From Robiginitalea aestuariiviva (GTDB lineage: Bacteria; Bacteroidota; Bacteroidia; Flavobacteriales; Flavobacteriaceae): 64,000 nucleotides of DNA. Shown here piece after piece: positions 43,367 to 53,661 of this stretch. Position numbers and translations under genes: made by a program. The stretch lies in the NCBI RefSeq assembly GCF_029537735.1, contig NZ_JARPUQ010000001.1:494965-558964 (forward strand), in the 5' to 3' direction. Positions within the stretch are counted from its first letter, which is position 1. The number at the start of each line of letters is the position of its first letter. The notes beneath the pieces are model-generated. The model saw only the letters and a program-made list of their open reading frames with translations. It made no database searches and was not told the DNA's origin.

Positions 43367-44161
43367 ATGAAACCCAACCCGAACCCATACCATTACTTCC
43401 TCCTGTTTCTGCTGTTACTCCTTACCTTTTCCCGGGTTCATGCCCAGGAAGAAAACCGCCGGTTCCTGGACGATTTCCGGGGCACGGCCAGCATAACCCA
43501 CAACGGCATCTCCCTGGTACCCTCCTTTAGCCTGGGCGACCCGGCCCTGCTTTTCGATCTGAAATTCACCAAAGGCCGCCTGAGTTTTGAACCCGATATG
43601 CGGTTTGCCCTGGAGGGCAAGCCCTGGTCCTTCATATTCTGGTTCCGGTATAAGGCTATACAGAAAGAACGTTTCTCCCTGCGCGTGGGGGCGCACCCGG
43701 CCCTGAACTTCCGGACCGTGGAGATTCTCCGCGACGGACAACCGGAAGAACTGTTGGAAGCCCGAAGGTATCTGGCGGCGGAACTGGCCCCCAATTACAG
43801 GCTGACGGACAAGATTAGCGTAGGCGCTTACTACCTTCTGGGAAAAGGCTTTGACCAGGGGGTAAAGACCACCCATTTCATAGTTTTGAATTCGGCCTTT
43901 TCCAGACTGTACCTGGCAGAAAAGGTGCATATGAATATCTCGCCCCAGCTCTATTACCTGCAGATGGACCAGGCCAGGGGCGTCTATACCGTTGGAATGG
44001 TTTCCCTGGTTCGGGACGGCTTCCCCCTCTCCCTTTCGGCCATTTTCAACAAGGCCATCGACACGGAAATCCAGCCGGAAAAGGATTTTATCTGGAACGT
44101 TTCCCTGGTGTACAGTTTTCCGAACCCGGGCCGATCCAAAGGTACGCGTATCCAACGATGA
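43367..44161 (+). CDS. Outer-membrane beta-barrel-like protein of unknown function
   Basis: 264 residues from the ATG at 43367, which starts a Sec signal (a leucine run, then SRVHAQ). The mature chain alternates polar and hydrophobic residues in short strands (SVGAYYLL, MNISPQLYYL, YTVGMVSLV) and ends WNVSLVYSF, as in small beta-barrels of Bacteroidota. No specific family recognised. Divergent from the AraC regulator. Confidence 0.7.
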   Translation: MKPNPNPYHYFLLFLLLLLTFSRVHAQEENRRFLDDFRGTASITHNGISLVPSFSLGDPALLFDLKFTKGRLSFEPDMRFALEGKPWSFIFWFRYKAIQKERFSLRVGAHPALNFRTVEILRDGQPEELLEARRYLAAELAPNYRLTDKISVGAYYLLGKGFDQGVKTTHFIVLNSAFSRLYLAEKVHMNISPQLYYLQMDQARGVYTVGMVSLVRDGFPLSLSAIFNKAIDTEIQPEKDFIWNVSLVYSFPNPGRSKGTRIQR

Positions 44162-44245
44162 CCCCATAAGGCCTTCTTCCCGGCCACCCAATTTAAATCC
44201 GTTCTTTTTCTTAAAACACTTATCTTCAAGAGCATATTCGAAATC

Positions 44246-44707
44246 ATGGCACAATTCACCCTTAACATCAACGGAAGCAGCCACACGGTAGAGGCAGATC
44301 CCTCTACCCCGCTGCTATGGGTCCTGAGGGACCACCTGAACCTGGTCGGCACCAAATATGGATGCGGTATTGCCCAATGCGGGTCCTGTACCGTGCACCT
44401 GGGGGACGTGGCCACGCGTTCTTGTATGTTGCCGGTAGCCTCGGTCGGCAATCAGGAAGTCACCACCATTGAGGGCCTTTCCGAGGCCGGAGACCACCCG
44501 GTTCAGGAAGCCTGGCTGGAGGAAGACGTACCCCAGTGCGGATACTGCCAGGCAGGGCAGATCATGACGGCTGCTGCCCTGCTCAAGCAAAACCCCAACC
44601 CGTCGGATGCCGAAATCGAAATGGCCATGAATGGCAATATCTGCCGCTGCGGCACCTATGTGCGAATCAAAAAGGCCATTCGCCGCGCGGCCGATGCGAA
44701 TGCCTGA
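44246..44707 (+). CDS. iorA: (2Fe-2S) subunit of an isoquinoline 1-oxidoreductase-like molybdoenzyme (copy 1)
   Basis: 153 residues. Two [2Fe-2S] clusters: plant-type ligands C40, C45, C48, C60, then C98, C101, C133, C135 in the helical domain. This is the small electron-transfer subunit of the xanthine oxidase superfamily in the IorA form. It differs from the second copy at 49351 at only about 20 of 152 positions. It starts 33 bases before the large subunit. No signal peptide, so it would ride out with the Tat-bearing large subunit. Confidence 0.9.
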   Translation: MAQFTLNINGSSHTVEADPSTPLLWVLRDHLNLVGTKYGCGIAQCGSCTVHLGDVATRSCMLPVASVGNQEVTTIEGLSEAGDHPVQEAWLEEDVPQCGYCQAGQIMTAAALLKQNPNPSDAEIEMAMNGNICRCGTYVRIKKAIRRAADANA

Positions 44708-44739
44708 ACCTTATTTGCTGACATAAAAACCCCGGACAG

Positions 44740-46998
44740 ATGACCCGAATAAAAACGACCCTGGGAAGGCGCGCCTTCATCAAAAACACCAGCCTGGCCG
44801 GTGGCGGCCTGGTCCTGGGATTCAGCTGGCTGAATGCCTGCAAACCCGAACAGGCCAAAACCATGGCCGTCCTCGAAATGCCCGAGGAATGGTTCGAGAT
44901 TAACGCCTACCTGAAAATTGGGGATAATGGCCTGGCCACCATCTTTTCGCCCAACCCGGAATTCGGGCAGAATGTGATCACCTCCATGCCCATGATAGTG
45001 GCCGAGGAACTGGGTATAGCCTGGGAAAAGGTACTGGTGGAACAAGCGCCCTTCCATGTGGAAAACTACGGCCGCCAATTTACTGGTGGCAGCCAGGGCA
45101 TCCGCCGCGCCTGGGAAGGCCTGCGCATGGCGGGAGCCTCTGCCCGGCATATGCTGCGGCAGGCAGCCGCCAACGCCTGGGCGGTGTCCATGGATGAAAT
45201 CACCACCCAAGGTGGCATGCTGCACCACGCGGGCAGCGGCAAATCTGCCCATTATGGTGAGATGGCCGCAGCAGCAGCCCAACTGGAAGTACCTGAAGAA
45301 ATTGAATTGAAAACCCCGGCGGATTTCAATATTATCGGCCATTCCAAAAAGAACGTGAGAGGTCACGACATCGTAACGGGCAAACCCATATTTGGCGTGG
45401 ATTATACCCGAGAGGGCATGCTCATTGCCATGCCGGTATTCCCGCCGGCGTTCGGGATGACCTTTAAATCCATGGATGCCGAAGCCGTGAAAGCCATGCC
45501 CGGCATTCGCGATGTCTTTACCATTGAGACGCTGGAACCGGACTACCAGCGCAGTATGTTCGATACCACCACTTTTGAGCAACCCATTATCATTGTGGGG
45601 GAAACCACCTGGGCGGTGATGCAGGCCAAAAAAGCCCTGCACGCCCAATGGGAACCCTTTGAAGCCCGCACTCATACCGTAGCCGGCTGGGGCGGGGCCC
45701 AGGAAGTAACCATCCCGGCCGGGCTGGAAAACACCCGGACCCACCGGGAACAAATGGAAGCCATGGATGCCAAACCCGGCAAGGTTGCCCGGAAAGACGG
45801 AGACCCGGAAACGGCTTTTAAAAACGCCGCCAAGGTAGTGGAACGCACCTATTCCTGTCCCTTTCTGGCGCACAATTGCATGGAGCCCATGAATTTCTTT
45901 GCCCATGTAACGGAAGAAAAGGCCGAACTGGCCGGCCCGCTCCAGGCCCCCGAATTTATAGAAAACACCCTGGCCGCCCGTCTGGGGATGCCCAAAGAAA
46001 ATATAGACATTCACATGACCCGTATGGGAGGCGGGTTCGGACGGCGGGCCTACAGCACCCATGCCGTAGAGGCCGCCCTGGTTTCAAGGAAAATGAACGC
46101 CCCGGTCCGGCTCATGTACAGCCGGGAGGACGATATGGGCTTCGGTATTTACCGGCCATCCTACTTTGCCCGGTTTAAAGCGGCCCTGGATGCGGACAAC
46201 AATCTGGTGGGATATACCGTGAAGGCCGGGGGCATCCCGGAATCCCCCCTCTTTGCCAACCGCTTCCCGGCAGGAGCCGTAGACCATTATCTGGCCGAGG
46301 AATGGGACATCCCCTCCAACATCACCATTGGTGCCTTCCGGGCGCCCCGCTCCAATTTCATGGCCGGGGCGGAGCAGTCTTTCCTGGACGAAGTGGCCGA
46401 AACCGCGGGCAAGGACCCGATCGCCTTCCGTCTGGAATTACTGGAAAAGGCCAAAACCCAACCCGTTGGCGAAACCAACGATTACGATCCGGAGCGGTAC
46501 GCTGGTGTACTGGAGCTGGTGCGTGAAAAATCCGGCTGGGACACCCTCCAAAACAAAGGCAACCGGGGCGTTTCGGCCTATTTCTGCCACAACAGCTACG
46601 CCGCCCACGTGCTGGAGCTTTCCATGGAAAATGGGAAACCCCGGGTAGAAAAAGTAACCTGTGCCTTGGATTGTGGGATCGTTATTAACCCGGACGCCGC
46701 CGTCAACATGGCCGAAGGGGCCATTGTAGACGGGGTAGGCAACACCATGTTCGGCGAAATGACCTTTACCGACGGCCGGCCGGATAAGCGGAATTTTGAT
46801 ACCTATCGTATGATCCGCATGACCGAAGCACCCCGGGATATCCAGGTGCATTTTGTGCAAAACGAAATTGCCCCCACAGGGCTTGGTGAACCGCCCTTCC
46901 CGCCCATTTTCGGGGCATTTGCCAATGCGCTTTATAAAGCCACCGGGCAGCGGCAGTACCACCAGCCCTTTGTCACTGAAAGACCCTTAAAGACTTGA
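44740..46998 (+). CDS. iorB: Molybdopterin-binding large subunit, IorB-like (copy 1)
   Basis: 752 residues. The N-terminus GRRAFIKNTSLAGGG is a Tat signal, and the following LNAC could be a lipobox. The two aldehyde-oxidase-type molybdopterin domains carry RMGGGFGRR, YSREDDM, GAFRAPRSNFMAGAEQSFLDE and TGLGEPPFPP, the last holding the likely catalytic Glu. It should hydroxylate an N-heterocycle or oxidise an aldehyde in the periplasm. No FAD subunit is present, as in the Ior type, so electrons would leave by a cytochrome. Substrate unknown. Confidence 0.88.
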   Translation: MTRIKTTLGRRAFIKNTSLAGGGLVLGFSWLNACKPEQAKTMAVLEMPEEWFEINAYLKIGDNGLATIFSPNPEFGQNVITSMPMIVAEELGIAWEKVLVEQAPFHVENYGRQFTGGSQGIRRAWEGLRMAGASARHMLRQAAANAWAVSMDEITTQGGMLHHAGSGKSAHYGEMAAAAAQLEVPEEIELKTPADFNIIGHSKKNVRGHDIVTGKPIFGVDYTREGMLIAMPVFPPAFGMTFKSMDAEAVKAMPGIRDVFTIETLEPDYQRSMFDTTTFEQPIIIVGETTWAVMQAKKALHAQWEPFEARTHTVAGWGGAQEVTIPAGLENTRTHREQMEAMDAKPGKVARKDGDPETAFKNAAKVVERTYSCPFLAHNCMEPMNFFAHVTEEKAELAGPLQAPEFIENTLAARLGMPKENIDIHMTRMGGGFGRRAYSTHAVEAALVSRKMNAPVRLMYSREDDMGFGIYRPSYFARFKAALDADNNLVGYTVKAGGIPESPLFANRFPAGAVDHYLAEEWDIPSNITIGAFRAPRSNFMAGAEQSFLDEVAETAGKDPIAFRLELLEKAKTQPVGETNDYDPERYAGVLELVREKSGWDTLQNKGNRGVSAYFCHNSYAAHVLELSMENGKPRVEKVTCALDCGIVINPDAAVNMAEGAIVDGVGNTMFGEMTFTDGRPDKRNFDTYRMIRMTEAPRDIQVHFVQNEIAPTGLGEPPFPPIFGAFANALYKATGQRQYHQPFVTERPLKT

Positions 46999-47000
46999 TT

Positions 47001-49232
47001 ATGAAGCATCTCGAGGTTTCCGAAAGCCGGCGGCAGTTCCTTAAGGCCTCCAGCCTGGCCGGGGGCGGGCTACTGCTCTCCTTCAATTGGCTGGCCTCGT
47101 GCCGGTTTTCCGCAGAGGAAATGGGTGAAATGCCCAAGGAATGGTCCGAACTGAACGGATTCCTCAAAATTGCGGACAATGGGCAGGTGACCATTATGTC
47201 GCCCAACCCCGAAGGCGGGCAGAATGTAAAAACCTCCATGCCCATGATCGTTGCCGACGAACTGGATGTGGACTGGAAAAGCGTCCGTGTGGAACAGGCC
47301 CCCCTTAACCTGGATGCCTTTTCCTTCCAATGGCTGGGGGGTAGCCAGGCCATTCGCCGCGGCTGGCCCGGCCTCCGCCAAGCCGGGGCCTCCGCCCGCC
47401 TGATGTTGCGCACCGCAGCTGCACAGGCCTGGGAGGTAGACCCCGTTGAGGTCACCACCCGCAGTGGAGTCCTGGAACACCAGCCCAGCGGCCGGTCTGC
47501 CGGATATGGCGCATTTGCCGCAGCCGCTGCACTGCTACCCGTGCCGGAGGAGGTCCCGCTGAAGGAGCCCGGGGATTTTCATATTATCGGGAGTTCCCGT
47601 AAAAATGTAGATGGGCCGGAAATCGTAACCGGGAAACCGCTTTTTGGCTCAGACATCTCCGAGGAAGGCATGCTGATTGCCATGATTGTGCACCCAACCG
47701 CCTTTGGCCTGAAAATTAAAAGCGTGGACGACTCCCAGGCGCGGAACATGCCGGGCATCCGGGATATTTTCACCATTCAAATTTTGGACGAGGCCTACCA
47801 GAAAGAGTATTTCGACACCCTCACTTTTAATGAAGTGGTGGCCATTGTGGGGGATTCCACCTGGCAGGTGATGCAGGCTAAAAAGGCCCTGCGAATTACG
47901 TGCGAACCTATAGCAACCCGGGAAGAAACCCGGCTGCGTTTTGGCCAGCCGTATCCTTTTGTAACCCCTTCCGGCCTGGAATCCTCGGCCGGGCACGAAA
48001 GGCAGATGGAGGAAATGGCGGTCCGCCCGGGTGCCATCCGCCGTAAGGACGGAGACCCTGAAGCTGCCTTCCGGCGTGCCGCCCGGATTGTGGAACGGTC
48101 CTATACCGGCCCGTTTCTGGCACATAATTGCATGGAGCCGATGACCTTTTTTGCCGATGTCTCCCCTACGCATGCCCGGCTGAAAGGCCCCCTGCAGAAA
48201 CCGGAACTCACGGAAAAGGCCCTTTCCGCCCGCCTGGGGATGCCTTTGGAGCAGATCGATTTTGAAATGACCCGCCTGGGTGGCGGGTACGGCCGCCGAT
48301 CCTATGCGCATTGGGCTATAGAAGCCGCCTTGATTTCGCAGCACATGGGAGCGCCCGTTAAACTGACTTATAGCCGGGAAGACGACATGACTGCCGGTAT
48401 CTACCGGCCAGCCTACCATGTACGGTTCCGCGCCGGTCTGGATGCGGAGAATAACCTGATTGCCTTCCATGTAAAAGCCGGGGGCATCCCGGAAAGCCCC
48501 CTGGCCGCCAATCGTTTTCCGGCCGGGGCCGTGCCCCACTACCTGGCCGAGGAATGGACCCTGGACACCAACCTGACGGTAGGGTCGTTCCGCGCCCCCC
48601 GTTCCAACTTTATGGCCGCCTCAGAGCAGTCCTTCCTGGATGAGGTGGCCGAAGCCGCAGGAAAAGACCCCATCGAATTCCGTCTGGAACTATTGGAGCA
48701 GGCACTAACCAACCCCGTAGGCGAAACCAACGACTACGATGCAGCCCGGTACGCCGGCGTCCTGGAACTGGTGCGTGAAAAATCGGGGTGGGCCAATCCA
48801 CCCGATGGCTTGTACCGGGGCGTATCGGCTTATTTCTGCCATAACTCCTACGCCGCCCAGGTCCTGGATCTGGTGATGGAAGATGGGAAGCCCCGGGTAC
48901 AAAACGTAACCTGTGCCCTGGACTGCGGCATCGTCATTAATCCGGACGCCGCCCGCAACCTGACCGAGGGCGGGATCGTAGACGGAATTGGCAATGCCCT
49001 CTTTGCCGAACTCCCCTTTGTGGATGGGGTGGCCCAGAAGGACAACTTCGACCGCTACCGCATGATCCGCATGGCGGAAGCACCTAAAGCCATAGACGTC
49101 CATTTTGTGGAAAACGGGATGGATCCGACCGGGTTGGGAGAACCCATGTTCCCCCCCGTATTTGCAGCTTTGGCCAATGCCCTGTACCAGGCTACCGGCC
49201 GCAGGCATTACCGCCAGCCTTTCCTGGGCTAA
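47001..49232 (+). CDS. Molybdopterin-binding large subunit, IorB-like (copy 2)
   Basis: 743 residues from the ATG at 47001, two bases after the copy 1 stop; a TTG at 46995 would overlap it. Tat signal ESRRQFLKASSLAGGG and a Cys at the end of the hydrophobic core. The same motifs as copy 1 occur in order (RLGGGYGRRSY, YSREDDM, GSFRAPRSNFMAASEQSF, TGLGEPMFPP). It has no small subunit of its own, so it must share copy 1's or copy 2's iron-sulfur protein or form a heterodimer of large subunits. Confidence 0.85.
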   Translation: MKHLEVSESRRQFLKASSLAGGGLLLSFNWLASCRFSAEEMGEMPKEWSELNGFLKIADNGQVTIMSPNPEGGQNVKTSMPMIVADELDVDWKSVRVEQAPLNLDAFSFQWLGGSQAIRRGWPGLRQAGASARLMLRTAAAQAWEVDPVEVTTRSGVLEHQPSGRSAGYGAFAAAAALLPVPEEVPLKEPGDFHIIGSSRKNVDGPEIVTGKPLFGSDISEEGMLIAMIVHPTAFGLKIKSVDDSQARNMPGIRDIFTIQILDEAYQKEYFDTLTFNEVVAIVGDSTWQVMQAKKALRITCEPIATREETRLRFGQPYPFVTPSGLESSAGHERQMEEMAVRPGAIRRKDGDPEAAFRRAARIVERSYTGPFLAHNCMEPMTFFADVSPTHARLKGPLQKPELTEKALSARLGMPLEQIDFEMTRLGGGYGRRSYAHWAIEAALISQHMGAPVKLTYSREDDMTAGIYRPAYHVRFRAGLDAENNLIAFHVKAGGIPESPLAANRFPAGAVPHYLAEEWTLDTNLTVGSFRAPRSNFMAASEQSFLDEVAEAAGKDPIEFRLELLEQALTNPVGETNDYDAARYAGVLELVREKSGWANPPDGLYRGVSAYFCHNSYAAQVLDLVMEDGKPRVQNVTCALDCGIVINPDAARNLTEGGIVDGIGNALFAELPFVDGVAQKDNFDRYRMIRMAEAPKAIDVHFVENGMDPTGLGEPMFPPVFAALANALYQATGRRHYRQPFLG

Positions 49233-49350
49233 AGCTCCCGGGCAATTGGAACCAACCCCCTGATGCACAGCTGGCACCGGCCGGCAAGCGTTTCTATTTA
49301 AAACGATTCTTAGGGGTATATTCTTTACTTTCAGGGCAAGAATCCGAATT

Positions 49351-49809
49351 ATGGCACAATTTACCCTGAACATCAATGGCACATCGCGGGAGGTGGACGT
49401 AGACCCCACCACCCCGCTGCTCTGGGTCCTGAGGGACCACCTGAACCTTGTTGGCACCAAGTACGGATGCGGCATTGCCCAATGCGGGGCGTGTACCGTA
49501 CATGTTGGCGATGTGGCCACACGCTCCTGTATGTTGCCCGTTTCCTCGGTAGGCAACCAGAACGTCACCACTATAGAAGGCCTTTCTGAAACGGGAGACC
49601 ACCCGGTGCAACAAGCCTGGCTGGAAGCAGACGTACCCCAGTGTGGGTACTGCCAGGCCGGGCAAATCATGACCGCTACGGCCCTGCTCAAGCAAAACCC
49701 GAATCCCTCGGACGCAGAAATCGAAATGGCCATGAATGGCAACATTTGTCGCTGCGGCACCTATGTGCGCATCAAGGAAGCCATTAAGAACGCGGCATCC
49801 CAATCCTGA
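49351..49809 (+). CDS. iorA: (2Fe-2S) subunit of an isoquinoline 1-oxidoreductase-like molybdoenzyme (copy 2)
   Basis: 152 residues, nearly a duplicate of the protein at 44246, with all eight cluster cysteines conserved. DNA similarity is also high, including the start region, pointing to recent duplication or gene conversion. A 118-base gap with possible promoter elements (TATATTC, TACTTTCA) precedes it, so this second block may be transcribed separately. Confidence 0.9.
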   Translation: MAQFTLNINGTSREVDVDPTTPLLWVLRDHLNLVGTKYGCGIAQCGACTVHVGDVATRSCMLPVSSVGNQNVTTIEGLSETGDHPVQQAWLEADVPQCGYCQAGQIMTATALLKQNPNPSDAEIEMAMNGNICRCGTYVRIKEAIKNAASQS

Positions 49810-49828
49810 ACCTTAATATCCCTGAAAC

Positions 49829-52027
49829 ATGACACTGGTCAAAACACAATACAACCGCCGTTCATTCCTAAAGGTTTCCACTGCTGCTGGCGGGGGTATG
49901 CTGATCGGATTTAACTGGCTCATGAGCTGCACCCGGTCCGATGAAAAACCGGCTGTTGCCATCCCGAACGAATGGTTCGAAATTAACGGCTATATCAAAA
50001 TAGGGGATACCGGGATGGTAACCCTCTATAACCCCAATCCCGAAATTGGCCAGAACGTAATGACCTCCATGCCCATGATTGTAGCGGAAGAACTGGATGT
50101 GCCGTGGGATCATGTCATTGTGGAACAGGGCATGCTGGATTCGGATGCCTTTAAAAACCCGCAGTTTGCCGGGGGAAGCCTTTCGATAATGCTGGGGTGG
50201 GAGCCCTTGCGTATGGCCGGGGCCACCGGCAAGCGAATGCTGCTGGAAGCGGCTGCAAAGGAATGGGGCGTTAGCGTTTCTGATCTTACGGCCAGCCAGG
50301 GCATCATCAAAGAAACCCAGGGCACCCGGCAAATCGGATATGGGGAAATTGCCTCCAAGGCCGTGGGCATGGAGATTCCGGAGGAAGTAGCCCTGAAGGA
50401 CCCCAAGGATTTTACCCTGATCGGAACGCCGCAAAAAAATGTGGTAGGGACGGAGATTGTAACCGGGAAACCCCTCTTTGGGCTGGATTACCAGCGCGAA
50501 GGCATGAAACTGGCCATGATTGTACAACCACCTGCCTTTGGGCTGACTCCTACCGGGTTTAACCGGGACGAAATCCTGGCCATGGCCGGGGTGCAGGATG
50601 CGTTTATGATCGACACGGGCCTGGAAAGCGAACTCTTCGGCAATGTGAATGCCTTTCCCAAATGCATTGCCCTGGTGGGGGATACCACCTGGGAACTCAT
50701 GCAGGCCAAAAAGGCCGTGCGGGCAACCTATGAAACCACCGGCGCATTGGAGGATTCCAGTATGCACGACCGTAGGTTGCAAGAGGCCCTGGCCGCCGGG
50801 GAACCCAGGGATACCCGCCGGGATGGCGATCCGGAAGCCGCCTTTGCCGGGGCGTCGAAAATCATCGAACGGACCTATACCTCTCCCTTCCAGGCCCACA
50901 ACACCCTGGAGCCGATGAACTTCTTTGCACATGTAACAGAGGGTCAGGCCGAACTCTTTGGGCCAACCCAGACCCCGAATGCCTTACGCGATCTGGCAGC
51001 CTTATTGCTGGAAATGGACAAAGAGCAAATCAGCGTGGGCATGACGCGCATGGGAGGGGGCTTCGGCCGCAGGCTGTATACGCATTTTGGCCTGAGGGCC
51101 GCCGCCATTTCCAAACAGGCCGGTGTTCCCATTAAACTGATTTATACCCGCGAAGACGATATGACCAACGGCGTGTACCGACCGGCCTATCGCTCCACCT
51201 ACAAAGCCGGGCTGGACGCGGACAACAATCTGGTTGCCTTTTCGGTTCGGGGTACCGGCCTGCCCGAAGGCGCCATTTTCCCGAACCGTTTTCCCGCCGG
51301 GGCCGTAGATCATTATCTGGCGGAAAACATCATGTCCGAAACTAATATTTCCACCGGCGCCTGGCGGGCGCCGCGTTCACATTTCACTGCCGGGGCGGAG
51401 CAGTCCTTCCTGGACGAAGTCGCAGAGGCCGCGGGGAAAGACCCCATTGACTTTCGCCTGGAACTGCTCTCTCGCGCTGCATCGGACCGGGTTGGTGAGC
51501 AGTTCGAATACGACGCCGAGCGCTATGCCGGAGTCCTGAAACTGGTCAGGGAAAAATCTGGCTGGGGCACCCAGACGCCCGGGATTTACCGGGGGGTGGC
51601 CGCGTACTTCTGCCACAACAGCTATGTGGCTGAAGTCTTTGACCTGGCCATGGAAGACGGGCAGCCCAAGGTGAAAAAAGTCTGGTGTGCGGTAGACTGC
51701 GGGATTGTAATCAACCCGGAAGGTGCGGTCAATATGATCCAGGGGGGCGTGGTAGATGGCATAGGCCATGCCATGTATAGTGAGCTCACCTTTGAGAACG
51801 GGGCACCCCAACAACAGAATTTTGACCGTTACCAACTGATCCGCCACCTGCAGGCACCGGAGGCCATCGAGGTCTTCTTTGTGGAAAGCGACGTGGCGCC
51901 CACAGGCCTGGGCGAACCCGGATTACCGCCCGCCGTGGGAGCCATGGCCAGTGCCCTTTACAAGGCTACCGGGAATCGGGTATACCATGTGCCGTTTGCC
52001 ACGGACAAACCACCCCTGGTGGGATAG
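49829..52027 (+). CDS. iorB: Molybdopterin-binding large subunit, IorB-like (copy 3)
   Basis: 732 residues, 19 bases after the second small subunit. Tat signal NRRSFLKVSTAAGGG, then LMSC. RMGGGFGRRLY, YTREDDM, GAWRAPRSHFTAGAEQSF and TGLGEPGLPP match the family. It is the most divergent of the three large subunits (for example QGGVVDGIGHAMY in place of the usual EG block), so it probably has its own substrate. A strong terminator follows. Confidence 0.88.
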   Translation: MTLVKTQYNRRSFLKVSTAAGGGMLIGFNWLMSCTRSDEKPAVAIPNEWFEINGYIKIGDTGMVTLYNPNPEIGQNVMTSMPMIVAEELDVPWDHVIVEQGMLDSDAFKNPQFAGGSLSIMLGWEPLRMAGATGKRMLLEAAAKEWGVSVSDLTASQGIIKETQGTRQIGYGEIASKAVGMEIPEEVALKDPKDFTLIGTPQKNVVGTEIVTGKPLFGLDYQREGMKLAMIVQPPAFGLTPTGFNRDEILAMAGVQDAFMIDTGLESELFGNVNAFPKCIALVGDTTWELMQAKKAVRATYETTGALEDSSMHDRRLQEALAAGEPRDTRRDGDPEAAFAGASKIIERTYTSPFQAHNTLEPMNFFAHVTEGQAELFGPTQTPNALRDLAALLLEMDKEQISVGMTRMGGGFGRRLYTHFGLRAAAISKQAGVPIKLIYTREDDMTNGVYRPAYRSTYKAGLDADNNLVAFSVRGTGLPEGAIFPNRFPAGAVDHYLAENIMSETNISTGAWRAPRSHFTAGAEQSFLDEVAEAAGKDPIDFRLELLSRAASDRVGEQFEYDAERYAGVLKLVREKSGWGTQTPGIYRGVAAYFCHNSYVAEVFDLAMEDGQPKVKKVWCAVDCGIVINPEGAVNMIQGGVVDGIGHAMYSELTFENGAPQQQNFDRYQLIRHLQAPEAIEVFFVESDVAPTGLGEPGLPPAVGAMASALYKATGNRVYHVPFATDKPPLVG

Positions 52028-52050
52028 GCCTGCAAGGCCACAAAGCACTA

Positions 52051-52076
52051 AAAAAGGCAGCTGGTGCTGCCTTTTT
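52051..52076. terminator. Intrinsic terminator after the molybdoenzyme cluster
   Basis: AAAAAGGCAGC-TGGT-GCTGCCTTTTT, a perfect 11-bp stem. The A and T tracts make it usable from both strands, so it may also end the convergent sulfatase transcript. Confidence 0.9.
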
Positions 52077-52129
52077 ATATTTGTACGCATAACCCCGTGT
52101 CGGTTGCGTTAATCTTCCGGGCATTAACC

Positions 52130-53569
52130 CTATCCCCGGTCCTTTAACTGGTCCGGCTTGCGGACCATTTTGGCCCGGTGCTCAGCAGTCAGCTTACGGA
52201 TGGCTTCCAATACCTCCGGGTGGGCTTCCGCAATGTTGAAGCGTTCCGAAGGATCCTCTTCCACGTTAAAGAGCAGGGGTATTCCATGTTCCTCCCGCGT
52301 ATCCCTACGATATCCCGCCTCGGTAATAAAGTGGGCCTTAAAGGGGCCCAGGCGCACAGCATACAGCTCACTTCCGCGGTAATAGAACATGGTATTCCGG
52401 GCACTTTTCCCGTTGCCGGCCAGTACCGGAGTCAGGTCTACTCCATCCAGGATGCGGTCCTGGGGCAAGGGCACCCCGGCCATGGCGCTAAAAGTAGGCA
52501 GCAGGTCCATGGTACTGCCCATCTCCATCACCACGCCCGGGCGAACATAGGCCGGGCCCCAGAATATGGTAGGTTCCCGCATCCCCCCTTCCCAGGTGGT
52601 CCCTTTGCCCTCCCGCAACATTCCCGCGGTACCCCCGGAAATTTCGGTAGGCAGCCAGGGGCCGTTATCCGAGGTAAAGACCACAATGGTGTTCTGATCC
52701 AGGCCTTCTTCCCGAAGCATTTCGAGCAAAAGCCCCATGCCGTGGTCAATTTCCTCCACTACGTCTCCGTACAGGCCCCTGCGGCTGCTGCCCAGAAAGT
52801 CTTCCGAAGCAAAGAGGGGCACATGCGGAAGGTTGTGTGCCAGGTACATGAAAAACGGGCCCTCCTTATGGTCACGGACCCACCGGATGGCCTCCTCGGT
52901 ATAACGGCGGGTGAGGGTGCGCTGGTCTGCGGGCCGTTCCACCACTTCGGTGTCCCGGATCAGGGGGACATTGAAATCTGCAGGGGTCAGGTTTTTATAT
53001 TCCCTGGTCCAGAGTTCCCAATAGCCGCTAGCAGCCGTCAGCTTGCGGGTCAGATCCATGTCGTTGGAATAGGGGATCCCGAAATAATCGTCAAAACCAT
53101 GGTTCACCGGCAGGTACTCCGGTTGGTGCCCCAGGTGCCACTTACCCACCATGCCGGTAGCATATCCGGCGGCCTTCAGTTGTTCGGCCAGGGTCACCTC
53201 CGAGGCCGGCAGGCCGCCGTGGGAATCCGGGAAAAGCACCCGGTTCACGGACGAGGCCATCCCACTGCGGATAGGCAGGCGGCCTGTCATCAGCCCGGCC
53301 CTGCTGGGCGTACACACACTGGCTGCAGCATAGAACTGGGTCCATTTCTGCCCCTCAAGGGCCATGCGGTCCAGGTTGGGGGTCCGGATGGTCGGATGGC
53401 CAAATACCCCCAGGTCTCCGTATCCCAGGTCGTCTGCAAAGACTACAATCACATTGGGAGGGCGGGTAGCCGGGGCTTCCTGGGCATAACCGACAGGACC
53501 GGCCAACAGGGCCGCCAGAAATAAGATAAAGGGGATCGATGGAACCGAAAAAGCGGGCTGTACGGGCAT
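52130..53569 (-). CDS. Sulfatase, exported (S1-type)
   Basis: 479 residues from the ATG at 53569 (MPVQPAFSVPS), which opens a Sec signal ending GYAQ. The active site reads C86-T-P-S-R-A-G-L-M-T-G, the canonical formylglycine signature. VIVVFADDLGYGDLG, MVGKWHLGH and FTSDNGPW are further metal and substrate elements. Closest in style to the arylsulfatase A-like S1 group. Divergent from another sulfatase, as expected for sulfated-polysaccharide users, but no SusC/D pair is in the window. Confidence 0.9.
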   Translation of the reverse strand: MPVQPAFSVPSIPFILFLAALLAGPVGYAQEAPATRPPNVIVVFADDLGYGDLGVFGHPTIRTPNLDRMALEGQKWTQFYAAASVCTPSRAGLMTGRLPIRSGMASSVNRVLFPDSHGGLPASEVTLAEQLKAAGYATGMVGKWHLGHQPEYLPVNHGFDDYFGIPYSNDMDLTRKLTAASGYWELWTREYKNLTPADFNVPLIRDTEVVERPADQRTLTRRYTEEAIRWVRDHKEGPFFMYLAHNLPHVPLFASEDFLGSSRRGLYGDVVEEIDHGMGLLLEMLREEGLDQNTIVVFTSDNGPWLPTEISGGTAGMLREGKGTTWEGGMREPTIFWGPAYVRPGVVMEMGSTMDLLPTFSAMAGVPLPQDRILDGVDLTPVLAGNGKSARNTMFYYRGSELYAVRLGPFKAHFITEAGYRRDTREEHGIPLLFNVEEDPSERFNIAEAHPEVLEAIRKLTAEHRAKMVRKPDQLKDRG

Positions 53570-53661
53570 GGGCTGGTGGTTTTGCAAGGTGCTGGGGCCG
53601 GGATAAGCGTAATGTACACACAATTCCTTACATTTAAACGAAAACCACCTAACCCCAGCCT

